A DNA stretch of 20,206 nt, taken from the NCBI GenBank assembly GCA_023647555.1, contig JALRLY010000213.1, forward strand, positions 1-20,206. The letters run 5' to 3'. This DNA is from Pancytospora philotis. Its lineage: Eukaryota; Microsporidia. Position 1 is the stretch's first letter; the number at the start of each line of letters is the position of its first letter. The notes under the pieces were generated by a model. It was not told the DNA's origin. It worked only from the letters and a program-made list of their open reading frames with translations, and did not search any database. This document shows positions 6,495 to 13,615 of the stretch, piece by piece. The position numbers and the translations under genes are program-made.

Positions 6495-8147
6495 TTATTT
6501 ACTGCAGGGTGCCGCCTTCACGACCTCCTGGACCTCGCGCTTCTTCCGCGGCGCGATGCTGATCGACATCCCGTCCGTCTTCTTCTCCCACGCGTTCATG
6601 AACCCGAGGAAGTCCTTGATCGGCCCGTCGATGTACAGCTTGTTTCCCGCGCTCTTTGTTATCTGCGCGTTGATTGCCACGAACCAGCGCGCCGCGTAGC
6701 GCTGCTCCGGCTTGTCCTTGATTTCGAACCCGCTCAGGCCGTCCTTGGTCTCCGTGCAGTCCTCTGCGGCTGCATCGGTGCATTTGGTGGCGGACGGCTC
6801 GTTCTCTCGGTTGGGCTTCATCCGTTTGGTTTCTGGCTCGGCCTCCGCGGACGTACAATCGGGCGCTGCGTCGTCGGCGAGCTGCACCGGGACCAGCGCC
6901 GGGGAGGCATCGACGCTCGCGGCCACCCGCGGCTCCTCCTCCGGGATGTCCTTGAAGCAGCGCGGGAAGGGCAGCGCGGCCGTCACGTCCTTCACGCCCT
7001 CTATCTTCATGCAGAGCACGCGGATCTTGGACTCCGTGAAGCCCGACCAGGCGAGGAAGTCTGCCTGGTCGGCCGCGGTGATGGAAATCTCGAGGAACAG
7101 CTTGTACTTCTTGAAGAAGTCCGCGCCCTCGAAGAGCTGCGTGAAGTCGCCGCTGCGCATGATCTCGTGGCCGCGCACGAGCTCCGCAGTGATGTGGACC
7201 GCGGTGCTCTGCGTGACGTTGTGCGTGGAGCACATCGCGGGGTACGCCGGCGTTATCACGGGCATCTTGTGGTACTTGTCGGTGGGGTACGTCTTCGGGT
7301 CCCAGACCTTGAGGTGGTAGTTCAGGTCTGCGACCGGGCGCAGGAGCACGGGCGCGGGCCACTTCCACGTGGAGAAGTGCTCGAAGAAGCGCGCGAGGAC
7401 GTCGTATGCGCACGCGCGCGGGTGCATCTGGCAGACCCGCGCCACGCAGATCGCGAACGCCACGCCGCCGAAGAACCCGTAGGCCGCGCCGTAGATGCGC
7501 CGGCGCTTGGCCCAGAGCTTGACCGCGCGCAGCGCCGCGTGGAACGCATCGGTGCGCGGGACGAGCGAGAGGATCGCGTCGGTCACGCGCGACCCGTTGA
7601 GGCTCACGATGCACTTCTCGTCCATGGCGCGCAGGATTGAGTCGCCGAGCAGGCTGATGGAGTCGCGGATGACGGGCAGCGAGAGGCGCGCGAAGGTGAG
7701 ATCGATGGGGATGCCGTGGAAGCTCATCTTGATGAGCGGGACGTACGAGTCCTCGACCTTCGTCAGGTCGGCGACCGCGGCGTTGCTGCGCAGCTGCTCG
7801 TAGAAGACCGTGAAGAAGTCCGAGCGCGCCACGTGCCGCGGGACCACGCAGAGCGTGTCGATGTCGGCGCCGCGGTCGTGCACGCCGAGCCGGTACGAGC
7901 CGAAGGTGAAGATCTTGCCGCCCGGCCGGTCGGGGCTCCCCGGCACGCCCGCGACGAACTGCTTGACCATGTAGTCGAGCCAGCCGAGCACGCGCTCGCG
8001 CGTCTGCGCGGACTCCTCCGATTCGTAAAACCCGGATGCGTACAAGAAATCACACAAATCTAAGCTTAATTTATTTGCCTGGGGCTCAGACTCTTTGGTG
8101 CTGACCACGCCGCCGGCTGTGTACTTTGGCTCGCAGGTGTTGTCCAT
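6495..8147 (-). CDS. PAP1: Poly(A) polymerase
   Basis: 550 aa, close to yeast Pap1 (568 aa). It adds poly(A) tails to cleaved pre-mRNA in the nucleus, using ATP. The nucleotidyltransferase domain shows FTFGSYRLGVHDRGADIDTL (80-99) with catalytic Asp 95 and Asp 97, and the third Asp at 149 in GIPIDLTFARL. LNGSRVTDAIL, the RAVKLWAKRR helix, GFFGGVAFAICVARVCQ and MPVITPAYPAMCSTHNVTQST are hallmark segments of eukaryotic Pap1, covering the central domain. The C-terminal RNA-binding region is followed by an Ala/Pro/Asp-rich linker containing KRMKP, and a basic end (PRKKREVQEVVK), both possible nuclear signals. CCC directly precedes the ATG at 8147, with AAATTT at 8180-8185. The stop TAA is within AATAAATTTAC. 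Its promoter region is shared with the divergent Hsp110-like gene. Confidence 0.95.
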   Translation of the reverse strand: MDNTCEPKYTAGGVVSTKESEPQANKLSLDLCDFLYASGFYESEESAQTRERVLGWLDYMVKQFVAGVPGSPDRPGGKIFTFGSYRLGVHDRGADIDTLCVVPRHVARSDFFTVFYEQLRSNAAVADLTKVEDSYVPLIKMSFHGIPIDLTFARLSLPVIRDSISLLGDSILRAMDEKCIVSLNGSRVTDAILSLVPRTDAFHAALRAVKLWAKRRRIYGAAYGFFGGVAFAICVARVCQMHPRACAYDVLARFFEHFSTWKWPAPVLLRPVADLNYHLKVWDPKTYPTDKYHKMPVITPAYPAMCSTHNVTQSTAVHITAELVRGHEIMRSGDFTQLFEGADFFKKYKLFLEISITAADQADFLAWSGFTESKIRVLCMKIEGVKDVTAALPFPRCFKDIPEEEPRVAASVDASPALVPVQLADDAAPDCTSAEAEPETKRMKPNRENEPSATKCTDAAAEDCTETKDGLSGFEIKDKPEQRYAARWFVAINAQITKSAGNKLYIDGPIKDFLGFMNAWEKKTDGMSISIAPRKKREVQEVVKAAPCSK

Positions 8148-8185
8148 GGGCGCGCGCTGCGTGCGATTTTTGTGCTGAAAAATTT
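8148..8185 (-). promoter_or_regulatory. AAATTT and CCC start signals of PAP1
   Basis: Minus strand: AAATTT (8180-8185) lies about 32 bases before the ATG, and CCC (8148-8150) touches it. The spacing closely mirrors that of the divergent Hsp110 gene. Confidence 0.55.
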
Positions 8186-8454
8186 ACAGAAAGAGTAAGA
8201 CAGAGAATAATTATGTAGGAATGTGGCTGCTTATCATAATGGCACTGATGCATGAGATTAATGCATGAGATTAGTTTATGGTTACAGAAAAATAGCGGTG
8301 TACAATATTAATCTTAAAAAATAGCATTGTAGATCCTTTTAGCCCATTTTACATACTTTAGCGGTCCCCCGCTCCTCACCAATACAATTTTATACGGTTT
8401 TAACCACCCGCAAAGTTCTAGAAGAAAAACAAGGCATTCAAATTTTTCTAGAAA
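8186..8454. promoter_or_regulatory. Shared PAP1/Hsp110 region with two HSE-like palindromes
   Basis: AT-rich spacer between divergent genes with no gene of its own. TTCTAGAA occurs at 8416-8423 and 8446-8453, exactly 30 bases apart and 67 and 37 bases before the Hsp110 ATG. TTCnnGAA is the tail-to-tail half of a heat shock element (alternating nGAAn units), so heat-shock-factor control of the chaperone is plausible. Third units next to each pair are imperfect. A perfect 13-bp tandem repeat of ATGCATGAGATTA lies at 8248-8273; its role is unknown. Confidence 0.5.
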
Positions 8455-8489
8455 AAATTTACTTATAAGCAGCAGCCGCGCGGCCGCCC
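8455..8489 (+). promoter_or_regulatory. AAATTT and CCC start signals of Hsp110 gene
   Basis: AAATTT (8455-8460) lies 29 bases before the ATG, and CCC (8487-8489) touches it. A TTATAAG follows AAATTT and could be TATA-like. Confidence 0.55.
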
Positions 8490-10550
8490 ATGTACGTTGC
8501 AATAGACATCGGCTCGTACAAGACCGTGCTGCACGTCCTGCGGAACCCCGGTGCCGTGGACGGCAAGAAGCTCGAGAACCAGGAGTTCAGCACCGTGCTG
8601 TCGCTCACGAAGCCGCAGCGCTACTACGGCAAGAGCGTGAGCAGCGACATGCGCCGCGAGATTCTGCTGCGGCGCCGCGGATTCTTCGGCAACATCCGCG
8701 ACTCCGAGGCGCAGAAGTATGTTCTGATGTATCTGAACTACCTGGCCGGTATGCTCGGCGGCGACCACTCTCCGGTGATGCTCGTGGTGCCAGAGTATTT
8801 CGGCGAGGCCGAGCGTACCATCCTGCAGGGCCTGGTGCGTGTCTCGCAGCTGCGCGTTGGTGGTTTCATATCGCACATCACGAGCATCGCTGCGTGCGGT
8901 GCGCTGCGCGATGCTGAGTACCCCGAGCACTTTGCGGTGGCTGACTTTGGACACAACAAGTCCGCCGTTGGGCTGTTTGAGTACAAGGAGAAGAAGCTCA
9001 CGCCCAAGCTCCGCCGTTTCATCAAGCGCGGTGCCGCCGACTTCGATGCTGCGCTCGCGAGCCTTCTGATTGAGAAGCACGCGTTGCAGAACGACGCAGT
9101 GATGCACGAGCGTCTGCTGCCCACGCTGGACAAGATCAAGAAGGGCCTGAACACGCTCGAGTCCCTGTCCACCTCTGTGATCGTTGATGATGACTACAAC
9201 AAGCAGCCGCTTGAGATCACCAGAGACGAGTTTGTAGCGGCCACTAAGGGCGTTGCTGACGAGATGCACGGCTTTGTCGCCGGGCTCATGGCGCAGCCTG
9301 ATTTCGCTGGCTGCGGCCGCGTAGAGGTGGTTGGTAGCAACTACAACTCCTTTATCATCAAGGATATTATGAGCGGCGTTAAGCACTCGACCATTCTGCA
9401 TCCCTCGCACTCCGCTGCGATCGGTGGCTGCCTGGCCCTGATGGTGAGCACCAAGGGCTCCGAGTACAGCGTTAAGGAGATTGTGGGTAGCGTGATTACC
9501 GTGCAGCCGCTGGCCCAGGACGAGGGCAAGAAGATGAAGGAGACGGTCGTGTTCAAGGAGGACGCGCTGCTCGGTGATTCTGAGACCGTTCGTTACAGCA
9601 GAGCTGGTCCGTTTGTGCTGCGCGTGCTGGAGAACGGCAAGCCGGTCGGGCAGATCAGCATAAACAAGATGGAGACCGAGAGCGTCGAGAAGGTCAGAGT
9701 TACGCTGAGCCTTAATTCGTACGGCCTGGTGGAGGTCGCGTCGGTCACCGCGCAGGCGGAGGGCGACGAGGCGCCCCGCTCCATCAACTTCAGCTACGCC
9801 TCCGACTACCTGCTCACCGAGGAGGCGCTGGAGGCGATCAGGAGCGCGGACGAGGAGTACGCTGCGCCCGAGGCGGAGTATCTGAAGACCTCGCAGCTGC
9901 GCCACGCCGTGGAGGCGAACATGGACGTGTTCGTGCAGATGCTCGACCGCAACTTCCCTGGGCTCGTTGACTACGACGAGAAGGACCGCATCGAGGATGT
10001 CATCGACGGCTTCTTCGGTACGATCGGCAAGAGCTACGAGGACGAGGTGAAGATCAAGGACCGGTTGTACGCGAGCCTGCATTTTGTCGGGGACAAGCTC
10101 GCTGAGCAGGAGACGCTTCTGCGCGATGAGATCACCGCAGTCCTGGAGGAGATCAGACAGGTCGCGCCGGGCAGCTGCAAGACGCCGGCCGACTACGAGC
10201 TCTACCGCGCCAAGTTTGCGCTCGGTGCGTTCCTCGAGAAGCTTAGCCTTTCCCTCGAGAAGTTCACGGCCTTCGATCGCGGGGCTTTCGACTCTCTGAT
10301 CGCTGGTGCGAAGGTGACGATCATGCAGAAGCGCAGCGAGATTGAGCGCGCCCGCATCGCCGAGGAGGAGAAGAAAAAGGCTGAGGCCGAGGGCTGTGCC
10401 AAGGAGGGTTGCGCCAAGGACTGCTGCCCCACTGAGTGCTGCGCTGCCGAGGAGTGCACTGATGATTGCGGATGCGGCGATGCTGCAGAATGCAGTGATG
10501 CGGATGCTGCGAAGAATTCTGCCGACTGCTACTCCGCTGATGCTGTTTGA
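8490..10550 (+). CDS. Hsp110/Sse-like Hsp70-family chaperone with Cys-rich tail
   Basis: 686 aa. Hsp110 proteins act as nucleotide exchange factors and holdases for cytosolic Hsp70. Residues 1-340 form an actin-like ATPase domain: AIDIGSYKTVL (4-14, phosphate 1), VMLVVPEYFGEAERTIL (96-112) and DFGHNKS (152-158), where the GH pattern is typical of Hsp110 and not of Hsp70 (GGGT). The adenosine motif is eroded: VEVVGSNYNS (278-287) replaces the usual GG-x-x-R, so ATP binding may be weak. The beta domain lacks the long acidic loop of animal Hsp110. A long helical region (about 440-630) follows. Residues 634-686 hold 11 cysteines (as in CAKDCCPTECC), unknown to me in this family; no EEVD or KDEL end is present. 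Without a signal peptide it is likely cytosolic. HSE-like sites precede it. TGA is followed by AATAAATTTAG. Confidence 0.85.
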   Translation: MYVAIDIGSYKTVLHVLRNPGAVDGKKLENQEFSTVLSLTKPQRYYGKSVSSDMRREILLRRRGFFGNIRDSEAQKYVLMYLNYLAGMLGGDHSPVMLVVPEYFGEAERTILQGLVRVSQLRVGGFISHITSIAACGALRDAEYPEHFAVADFGHNKSAVGLFEYKEKKLTPKLRRFIKRGAADFDAALASLLIEKHALQNDAVMHERLLPTLDKIKKGLNTLESLSTSVIVDDDYNKQPLEITRDEFVAATKGVADEMHGFVAGLMAQPDFAGCGRVEVVGSNYNSFIIKDIMSGVKHSTILHPSHSAAIGGCLALMVSTKGSEYSVKEIVGSVITVQPLAQDEGKKMKETVVFKEDALLGDSETVRYSRAGPFVLRVLENGKPVGQISINKMETESVEKVRVTLSLNSYGLVEVASVTAQAEGDEAPRSINFSYASDYLLTEEALEAIRSADEEYAAPEAEYLKTSQLRHAVEANMDVFVQMLDRNFPGLVDYDEKDRIEDVIDGFFGTIGKSYEDEVKIKDRLYASLHFVGDKLAEQETLLRDEITAVLEEIRQVAPGSCKTPADYELYRAKFALGAFLEKLSLSLEKFTAFDRGAFDSLIAGAKVTIMQKRSEIERARIAEEEKKKAEAEGCAKEGCAKDCCPTECCAAEECTDDCGCGDAAECSDADAAKNSADCYSADAV

Positions 10551-10731
10551 ATCGGTAAAGAATAAATTTAGGTTGCACAGCTATTATTTTGTTCATTGCA
10601 ACTGGTCATATGAGATGAACTAGTTTGCGTTCTTTACTTTTGATTAGAACATATCTATCATATCATCTATTACAGCATACTCATGTATTCTCAACTAGTT
10701 TTACGCTATAACAGCTTAATAACGATCTAAT
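10551..10731. other. Convergent 3' spacer
   Basis: Short AT-rich gap between the ends of the Hsp110-like gene and the membrane protein gene. AATAAATTT lies about 10 bases after the TGA of the former. No gene was seen. Confidence 0.4.
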
Positions 10732-11376
10732 TTATTCATACTGCTTGGAAGCTGCAGCAAGCTCTACGTTCAGCTGTCCAGCAATGACGGTGCGGTACAT
10801 CTTGACAGTCACGACCAGCACCAGACACAGCAGCAGTATGAAGACGCATCCAAAGACAGCGGTGGTAAGCGCGTCCCTGCTGAAACCGTAGTACCCCGGC
10901 TTGGGAAATATCCGCTCCTTGATGTCAAAGGTCACTACGCGGCGCTCGCCGTCGCTTACAATGCGCTTCTTTATCAAAAAAATATCGCGGTATCTGCTGC
11001 GGTCCACCTTGCTCGATTTGATGGATGAGGCGATCTGCCCGTGCACCTCGGGGCTCAGATCGGCCATTTCCCGCGCCAGCACGTCGCGCACGCTGTCGAC
11101 ATCGGCCTTGATCTGGTTCTTCTCGATCGTGGTGGGACGACCCTGGCTCTCGGAGCTCAGCTCGGTGCTGAACTCGTTGGCGAAGAGCGACTCGTTGATA
11201 GCGTTGTGGATGCGTCGGTGCACGACGTGGTGCCTCGTGCTGGGCTGCTCGTCCGCGCCCACCTCTGCGCTGCGCGTGTCCGGCTGCAGCGAAACCTCGA
11301 CCGCTCCGTTCTCCACAGCGCCGATGGAGTAGGCCAGCGCATGGGCCGTGCTGAGCAGCAGTGCGAACATCATCAT
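10732..11376 (-). CDS. Predicted type I single-pass membrane protein, unknown
   Basis: 214 aa starting with three methionines (ATG at 11376, 11373 and 11370; the choice hardly matters). Residues 1-16 form a signal peptide (FALLLSTAHALA), followed by a polar lumenal or outer part of about 155 residues with one N-glycosylation site (NES, 61-63). A membrane helix spans about 171-191 (TTAVFGCVFILLLCLVLVVT) and the tail is 23 residues. The tail contains YRTV (194-197), which fits a YxxPhi sorting signal. I recognise no family. The architecture suits a p24-like cargo receptor or a surface protein, but the GOLD-domain pattern is not evident. Divergent from the SNARE-like gene, with 115 bases between the starts. 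No AAATTT box is seen upstream. The stop TAA is within AATAAATTAG. GC3 is moderate. Confidence 0.72.
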   Translation of the reverse strand: MMMFALLLSTAHALAYSIGAVENGAVEVSLQPDTRSAEVGADEQPSTRHHVVHRRIHNAINESLFANEFSTELSSESQGRPTTIEKNQIKADVDSVRDVLAREMADLSPEVHGQIASSIKSSKVDRSRYRDIFLIKKRIVSDGERRVVTFDIKERIFPKPGYYGFSRDALTTAVFGCVFILLLCLVLVVTVKMYRTVIAGQLNVELAAASKQYE

Positions 11377-11478
11377 TGTGTTGTGTTGTTTGCCGATGGG
11401 TTATCTGCTTTGTTTTGCGCCGTATCAGACCGGGCGGGCACGCAGCAGCCGCTACGGACAATCTGGCATCAGCGCCTC

Positions 11479-11491
11479 AAAATTGGAGCCC
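11479..11491 (+). promoter_or_regulatory. AAAATT and CCC start signals of SNARE-like gene
   Basis: AAAATTGGAGCCC runs directly into the ATG at 11492. It settles the start there. The longer in-frame extensions (ATG at 11396, or GTG at 11348 overlapping the divergent gene) lack this signal. Confidence 0.6.
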
Positions 11492-12061
11492 ATGGACGCG
11501 AGAGTGGAAGCCGCGCTGGACAGCCCCGTCCTCGAGACGCAGGCCGCCGTGAAGACGTTCCTCAGGGAAACCCGGGGCCTCATAGACGCCTACGAGCGCG
11601 AGCTGTACGAAAGCGAGGCGCTGGACAAGGCGGCCGAGGCGCGGATCAGAGCGTGGCGCGCGCGGCTGCTCGCCATCGTCAGGGAGAACAAGGACCGGCC
11701 GGACGGAGACGCGCCCGCCGGGACGGACGAGGGCCCCGAGGACCGGGAGGGCCTGGACACGCTCAAGATGCTCAACCGCCAGCTCCTCGTCGCCGAGACG
11801 AACCAGCGGCTGCTGGAGCGCGGCACGCTAAAGCTGGTCGGGCTGTCGTACTCGTGCACCGACATTGAGCAGGCAATCATCGATGCGCGCAAGAAGATGA
11901 GCGAGGGCAGGAGCAAGGAGCGCGTAGAGCGGAGGAATCTGCTGCTGAGCTTCATATTCTTCATCTGCGTGTGCATATTCATCCTCGTGGACAAGTGCCG
12001 CGCCAAGTTCGCTGGCAGGCCTGCGCCTGTGTACACTAAGCCGCCCTCCGATCTTCTGTGA
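11492..12061 (+). CDS. Tail-anchored SNARE-like protein, possibly Sec20
   Basis: 189 aa from the ATG at 11492. SNAREs drive membrane fusion; Sec20 is a Qb-SNARE of Golgi-to-ER return transport. Residues 1-65 are helical, like an N-terminal SNARE bundle. A linker rich in Asp, Gly and Pro (68-87) follows, then a heptad-patterned helix (90-148: LKMLNRQLLVAETNQRLLER, then LVGLSYSCTDIEQAI) like a SNARE motif. A basic stretch (KERVERRN) is followed by one membrane helix (149-166, LLLSFIFFICVCIFILV) and a lumenal tail of about 23 residues, longer than in most SNAREs and consistent with Sec20. No signal peptide. A Use1-like or other Q-SNARE is the alternative, and plain coiled-coil membrane protein cannot be excluded. 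It is divergent from a type I membrane protein. TGA is not followed closely by TAAATT. Confidence 0.6.
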   Translation: MDARVEAALDSPVLETQAAVKTFLRETRGLIDAYERELYESEALDKAAEARIRAWRARLLAIVRENKDRPDGDAPAGTDEGPEDREGLDTLKMLNRQLLVAETNQRLLERGTLKLVGLSYSCTDIEQAIIDARKKMSEGRSKERVERRNLLLSFIFFICVCIFILVDKCRAKFAGRPAPVYTKPPSDLL

Positions 12062-12239
12062 TGCGTAGATTCTATAATGCGAGTATGCTTGAACGGTATG
12101 TGCTTGTGAATTAAAAATAGACGTCTTCTTTAGTTCTTATTACCCGAACGTAGTGTTTAAGAGCAAGCTCGTGCATAGCACCAGGCTTAGCATAATAATC
12201 GCGACTCTGTTTCATTTCATAGATTCGTTGTATCCTTCA
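12062..12239. other. Spacer after SNARE-like gene
   Basis: No gene was seen. AATTAAAAAT about 50 bases after the TGA may contribute to the 3' end. The gene-free stretch continues to 12372 and includes the inverted repeat at 12240-12312 and the palindrome at 12324-12335. Confidence 0.4.
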
Positions 12240-12312
12240 GAGTTCGGGCAATGCAAATACCATTGAGCACAGTATGATCGATTGGCCAGTAACTGTGATC
12301 GTGCCTGAACTC
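12240..12312. repeat. Inverted repeat with nested hairpins
   Basis: GAGTTCGGGCA (12240-12250) pairs with TGCCTGAACTC (12302-12312) over 11 bp with one G-U. Inside, CAATG/CATTG (12249-12265, 7-base loop) and CACAGT/ACTGTG (12268-12297) can form two more stems; the first competes with two outer pairs. This is a compact three-way-junction-like structure. I cannot match it to a known RNA. It may be a small RNA, a 5' leader structure of the next gene, or a regulatory palindrome. Confidence 0.35.
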
Positions 12313-12323
12313 CCATGGCTCTA

Positions 12324-12335
12324 AAACGTACGTTT
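12324..12335. promoter_or_regulatory. 12-bp perfect palindrome AAACGTACGTTT
   Basis: It is centred 43 bases before the ATG of the proline-rich protein gene, which has no AAATTT or CCC signal at its start. It could be a dimeric transcription factor site. Confidence 0.3.
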
Positions 12336-12372
12336 CAAGTTCCTGTCATATTCCGAGCGCGCTCGCCAGCAC

Positions 12373-12885
12373 ATGCTCACAAAGCTGCTTATCCTCGTAG
12401 TCATTACGATGCAGGTTTTCACGGTCATAATCCTGTACCGCAACAACCCGTCGTCGGTGACTATAGGCGGCTCCGACTCCGACAAGGGAGACGGCTCAAA
12501 TGCGATAGCCACGCCCGACACAGCCAGCTCTGTAGTCGGGGGCCCGGACGATAAGAAGGACGCTGGGGAGGCGGCTGGAAACACGCCGCCGCCGGCATCT
12601 GGTGCGCAGCCACCTGCCAGCCCCGATCAGCAAAAGAGCAAGGATCAGCACCCGCCGCAGCCGCCAAAGGACCAGCACCCGCCGCCGCAGCCGCCCAAGG
12701 ACCAGAACGCACCGCCGCAGCCCGAGAGCAAGCTCGCTTCTGAGACCTCGGGGCTCACCGGCCCGTCCGACCTCGGGAGCCGCCTCGCGCACAAACCGCC
12801 GCAGCCCAACGCCGCCTGGAGCCAGTCCAGCGGCCTGTTCGCGCGCGATTTTGCCGAGAGCCCGATCATCGACAAGGTGAGATAA
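12373..12885 (+). CDS. Signal-anchored proline-rich repeat protein
   Basis: 170 aa. The N-terminus is strongly hydrophobic (residues 2-21, LLILVVITMQVFTVIILY), acting as signal anchor or uncleaved signal. The rest is low-complexity and rich in Pro, Gln, Asp, Lys and Ser. Residues 90-117 hold three imperfect repeats of KDQHPPQPP type. The C-terminal 40 residues (SGLFARDFAESPIIDKVR at the end) are less repetitive and may be the functional part. No family recognised; proline-rich exported proteins of lineage-specific sequence are common in microsporidia (polar tube and wall proteins among them), but there is no specific evidence for such a role. The start lacks the CCC/AAATTT signal, whereas an out-of-frame CCC-ATG lies at 12315. 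TAA is followed by TAAATTAATTAA at 12895-12906. Confidence 0.6.
   Translation: MLTKLLILVVITMQVFTVIILYRNNPSSVTIGGSDSDKGDGSNAIATPDTASSVVGGPDDKKDAGEAAGNTPPPASGAQPPASPDQQKSKDQHPPQPPKDQHPPPQPPKDQNAPPQPESKLASETSGLTGPSDLGSRLAHKPPQPNAAWSQSSGLFARDFAESPIIDKVR
12646..12722 (+). repeat. Three imperfect tandem repeats in the proline-rich gene
   Basis: Three in-frame units of about 27 bases encode KDQ followed by H/N and a PPQPP-like run. Unit lengths differ by one codon, as expected from slippage in GC-rich CCG/CAG-type sequence. Confidence 0.6.
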
Positions 12886-13053
12886 TCCCAGCAACTAAAT
12901 TAATTAAGCATCCGGAATCGTTGTACGGTGCAGCGGCCCAGGCCTCCTTGCACAGGATCAACGCACCCCTTTTATTATTTTGCCGCACTGCTCGTGCAGC
13001 TGTAAACAAATCGCATCGCGTAGTGACGCACAGACAGGAGCAATGGACACAAT
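12886..13053. other. Convergent 3' spacer
   Basis: Gap between the ends of the proline-rich and EF-hand genes. It contains TAAATTAATTAA near the first stop and two small GC-rich hairpins (GTGCA/TGCAC near 12926-12951 and GCAC/GTGC near 12984-12996). No gene was seen. Confidence 0.35.
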
Positions 13054-13449
13054 TTAATGGCTGAACAGCTTCTCAATGAGCAGGTTGTAGCAGACCATGC
13101 CCCGGTCGTCGGGCGCGAACATGCCCATGAGGCAGTTGATATCCTCCGCGGGCAGCGCATCCTCGCCGTCCGCGAGGATCGTCTGCAGCTCCGACGCGCT
13201 GGCGTAGCCGCTGCCCTCGGGGTCCATGGCCTGGAAGGCGTCCTTGACCGCCTCGCGCGAGGAGAACATGTTTGCGGCGTCGCACAGGCAGGCCTTGAAG
13301 CCGCCCATGTCCACGGGCCTCCACTCGCGGCCTTTGACGACGTGCCCGAGGCAGCGCAGCGCGAGCGGGACCTTCTCCGCGGGTATTGTCCCGTTCTGGT
13401 CCACGAACATGTTGAAAACTCTCTGCTCCTCTGAAATCTTCGAATGCAT
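13054..13449 (-). CDS. EF-hand protein, calmodulin/myosin light chain-like
   Basis: 131 aa from the ATG at 13449, directly preceded by CCCCC; the frame runs further upstream only to a TTG. The order of segments fits a four-EF-hand light chain: VFNMFVDQNGTIPAEKVPLA (11-30) then LRCLG as in essential light chains (LRALG), a central linker, AFQAMDPEGSGYASASEL (71-88) with a near-canonical loop (D76, E78, S80, E87), and FAPDDRGMVCYNLLIEKLF (111-129) resembling the last EF-hand of myosin light chains (DxxGxxxYxxFV). Only the third loop could plausibly bind calcium. Calmodulin itself is excluded by length and loop decay. A myosin essential light chain is the best guess; a divergent centrin-like protein is an alternative. 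The stop TAA is within TAAATTG. Located downstream of the tRNA on the same strand. Confidence 0.72.
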   Translation of the reverse strand: MHSKISEEQRVFNMFVDQNGTIPAEKVPLALRCLGHVVKGREWRPVDMGGFKACLCDAANMFSSREAVKDAFQAMDPEGSGYASASELQTILADGEDALPAEDINCLMGMFAPDDRGMVCYNLLIEKLFSH

Positions 13450-13454
13450 GGGGG
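13450..13454 (-). promoter_or_regulatory. C-run at EF-hand start
   Basis: Five C on the minus strand touch the ATG at 13449 and decide the start. No clear AAATTT is seen within 40 bases. Confidence 0.5.
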
Positions 13455-13606
13455 TCGGCACGGGCGGCTTTGAAATAGCAACCGGATCAAGTGTGTAGTG
13501 TCCAATGGAGGGATGCGATTGCAGCAAGCGGCCAGCATGCGCACAGGCGCGCAATCATGTGCCATCGCGATATGATCAGAAGCACCGCCATTAACAGCTG
13601 ATTCGC

Positions 13607-13612
13607 AAAAAA
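13607..13612 (-). terminator. Pol III terminator of tRNA-Glu
   Basis: A run of six T on the minus strand begins three bases after the 3' end of the tRNA. Confidence 0.75.
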
Positions 13613-13615
13613 GAT

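Noticed and set aside
6387..7640. 417-codon plus-strand ORF opposite PAP1
   Set aside because: Shadow of the strongly GC3-biased PAP1 frame; Arg/Leu/Val/His-rich with no domain.
8463..10082. 539-codon minus-strand ORF opposite the Hsp110 gene
   Set aside because: Antisense shadow of a GC-rich gene; no domain pattern and no start signal.
11348..11491. N-terminal extension of the SNARE-like protein
   Set aside because: It needs a GTG or an ATG without start signals and overlaps the divergent gene; AAAATT plus CCC directly before the ATG at 11492 favours the shorter form.
13450..13554. N-terminal extension of the EF-hand protein
   Set aside because: It begins with TTG; the first ATG is at 13449 with five C before it.
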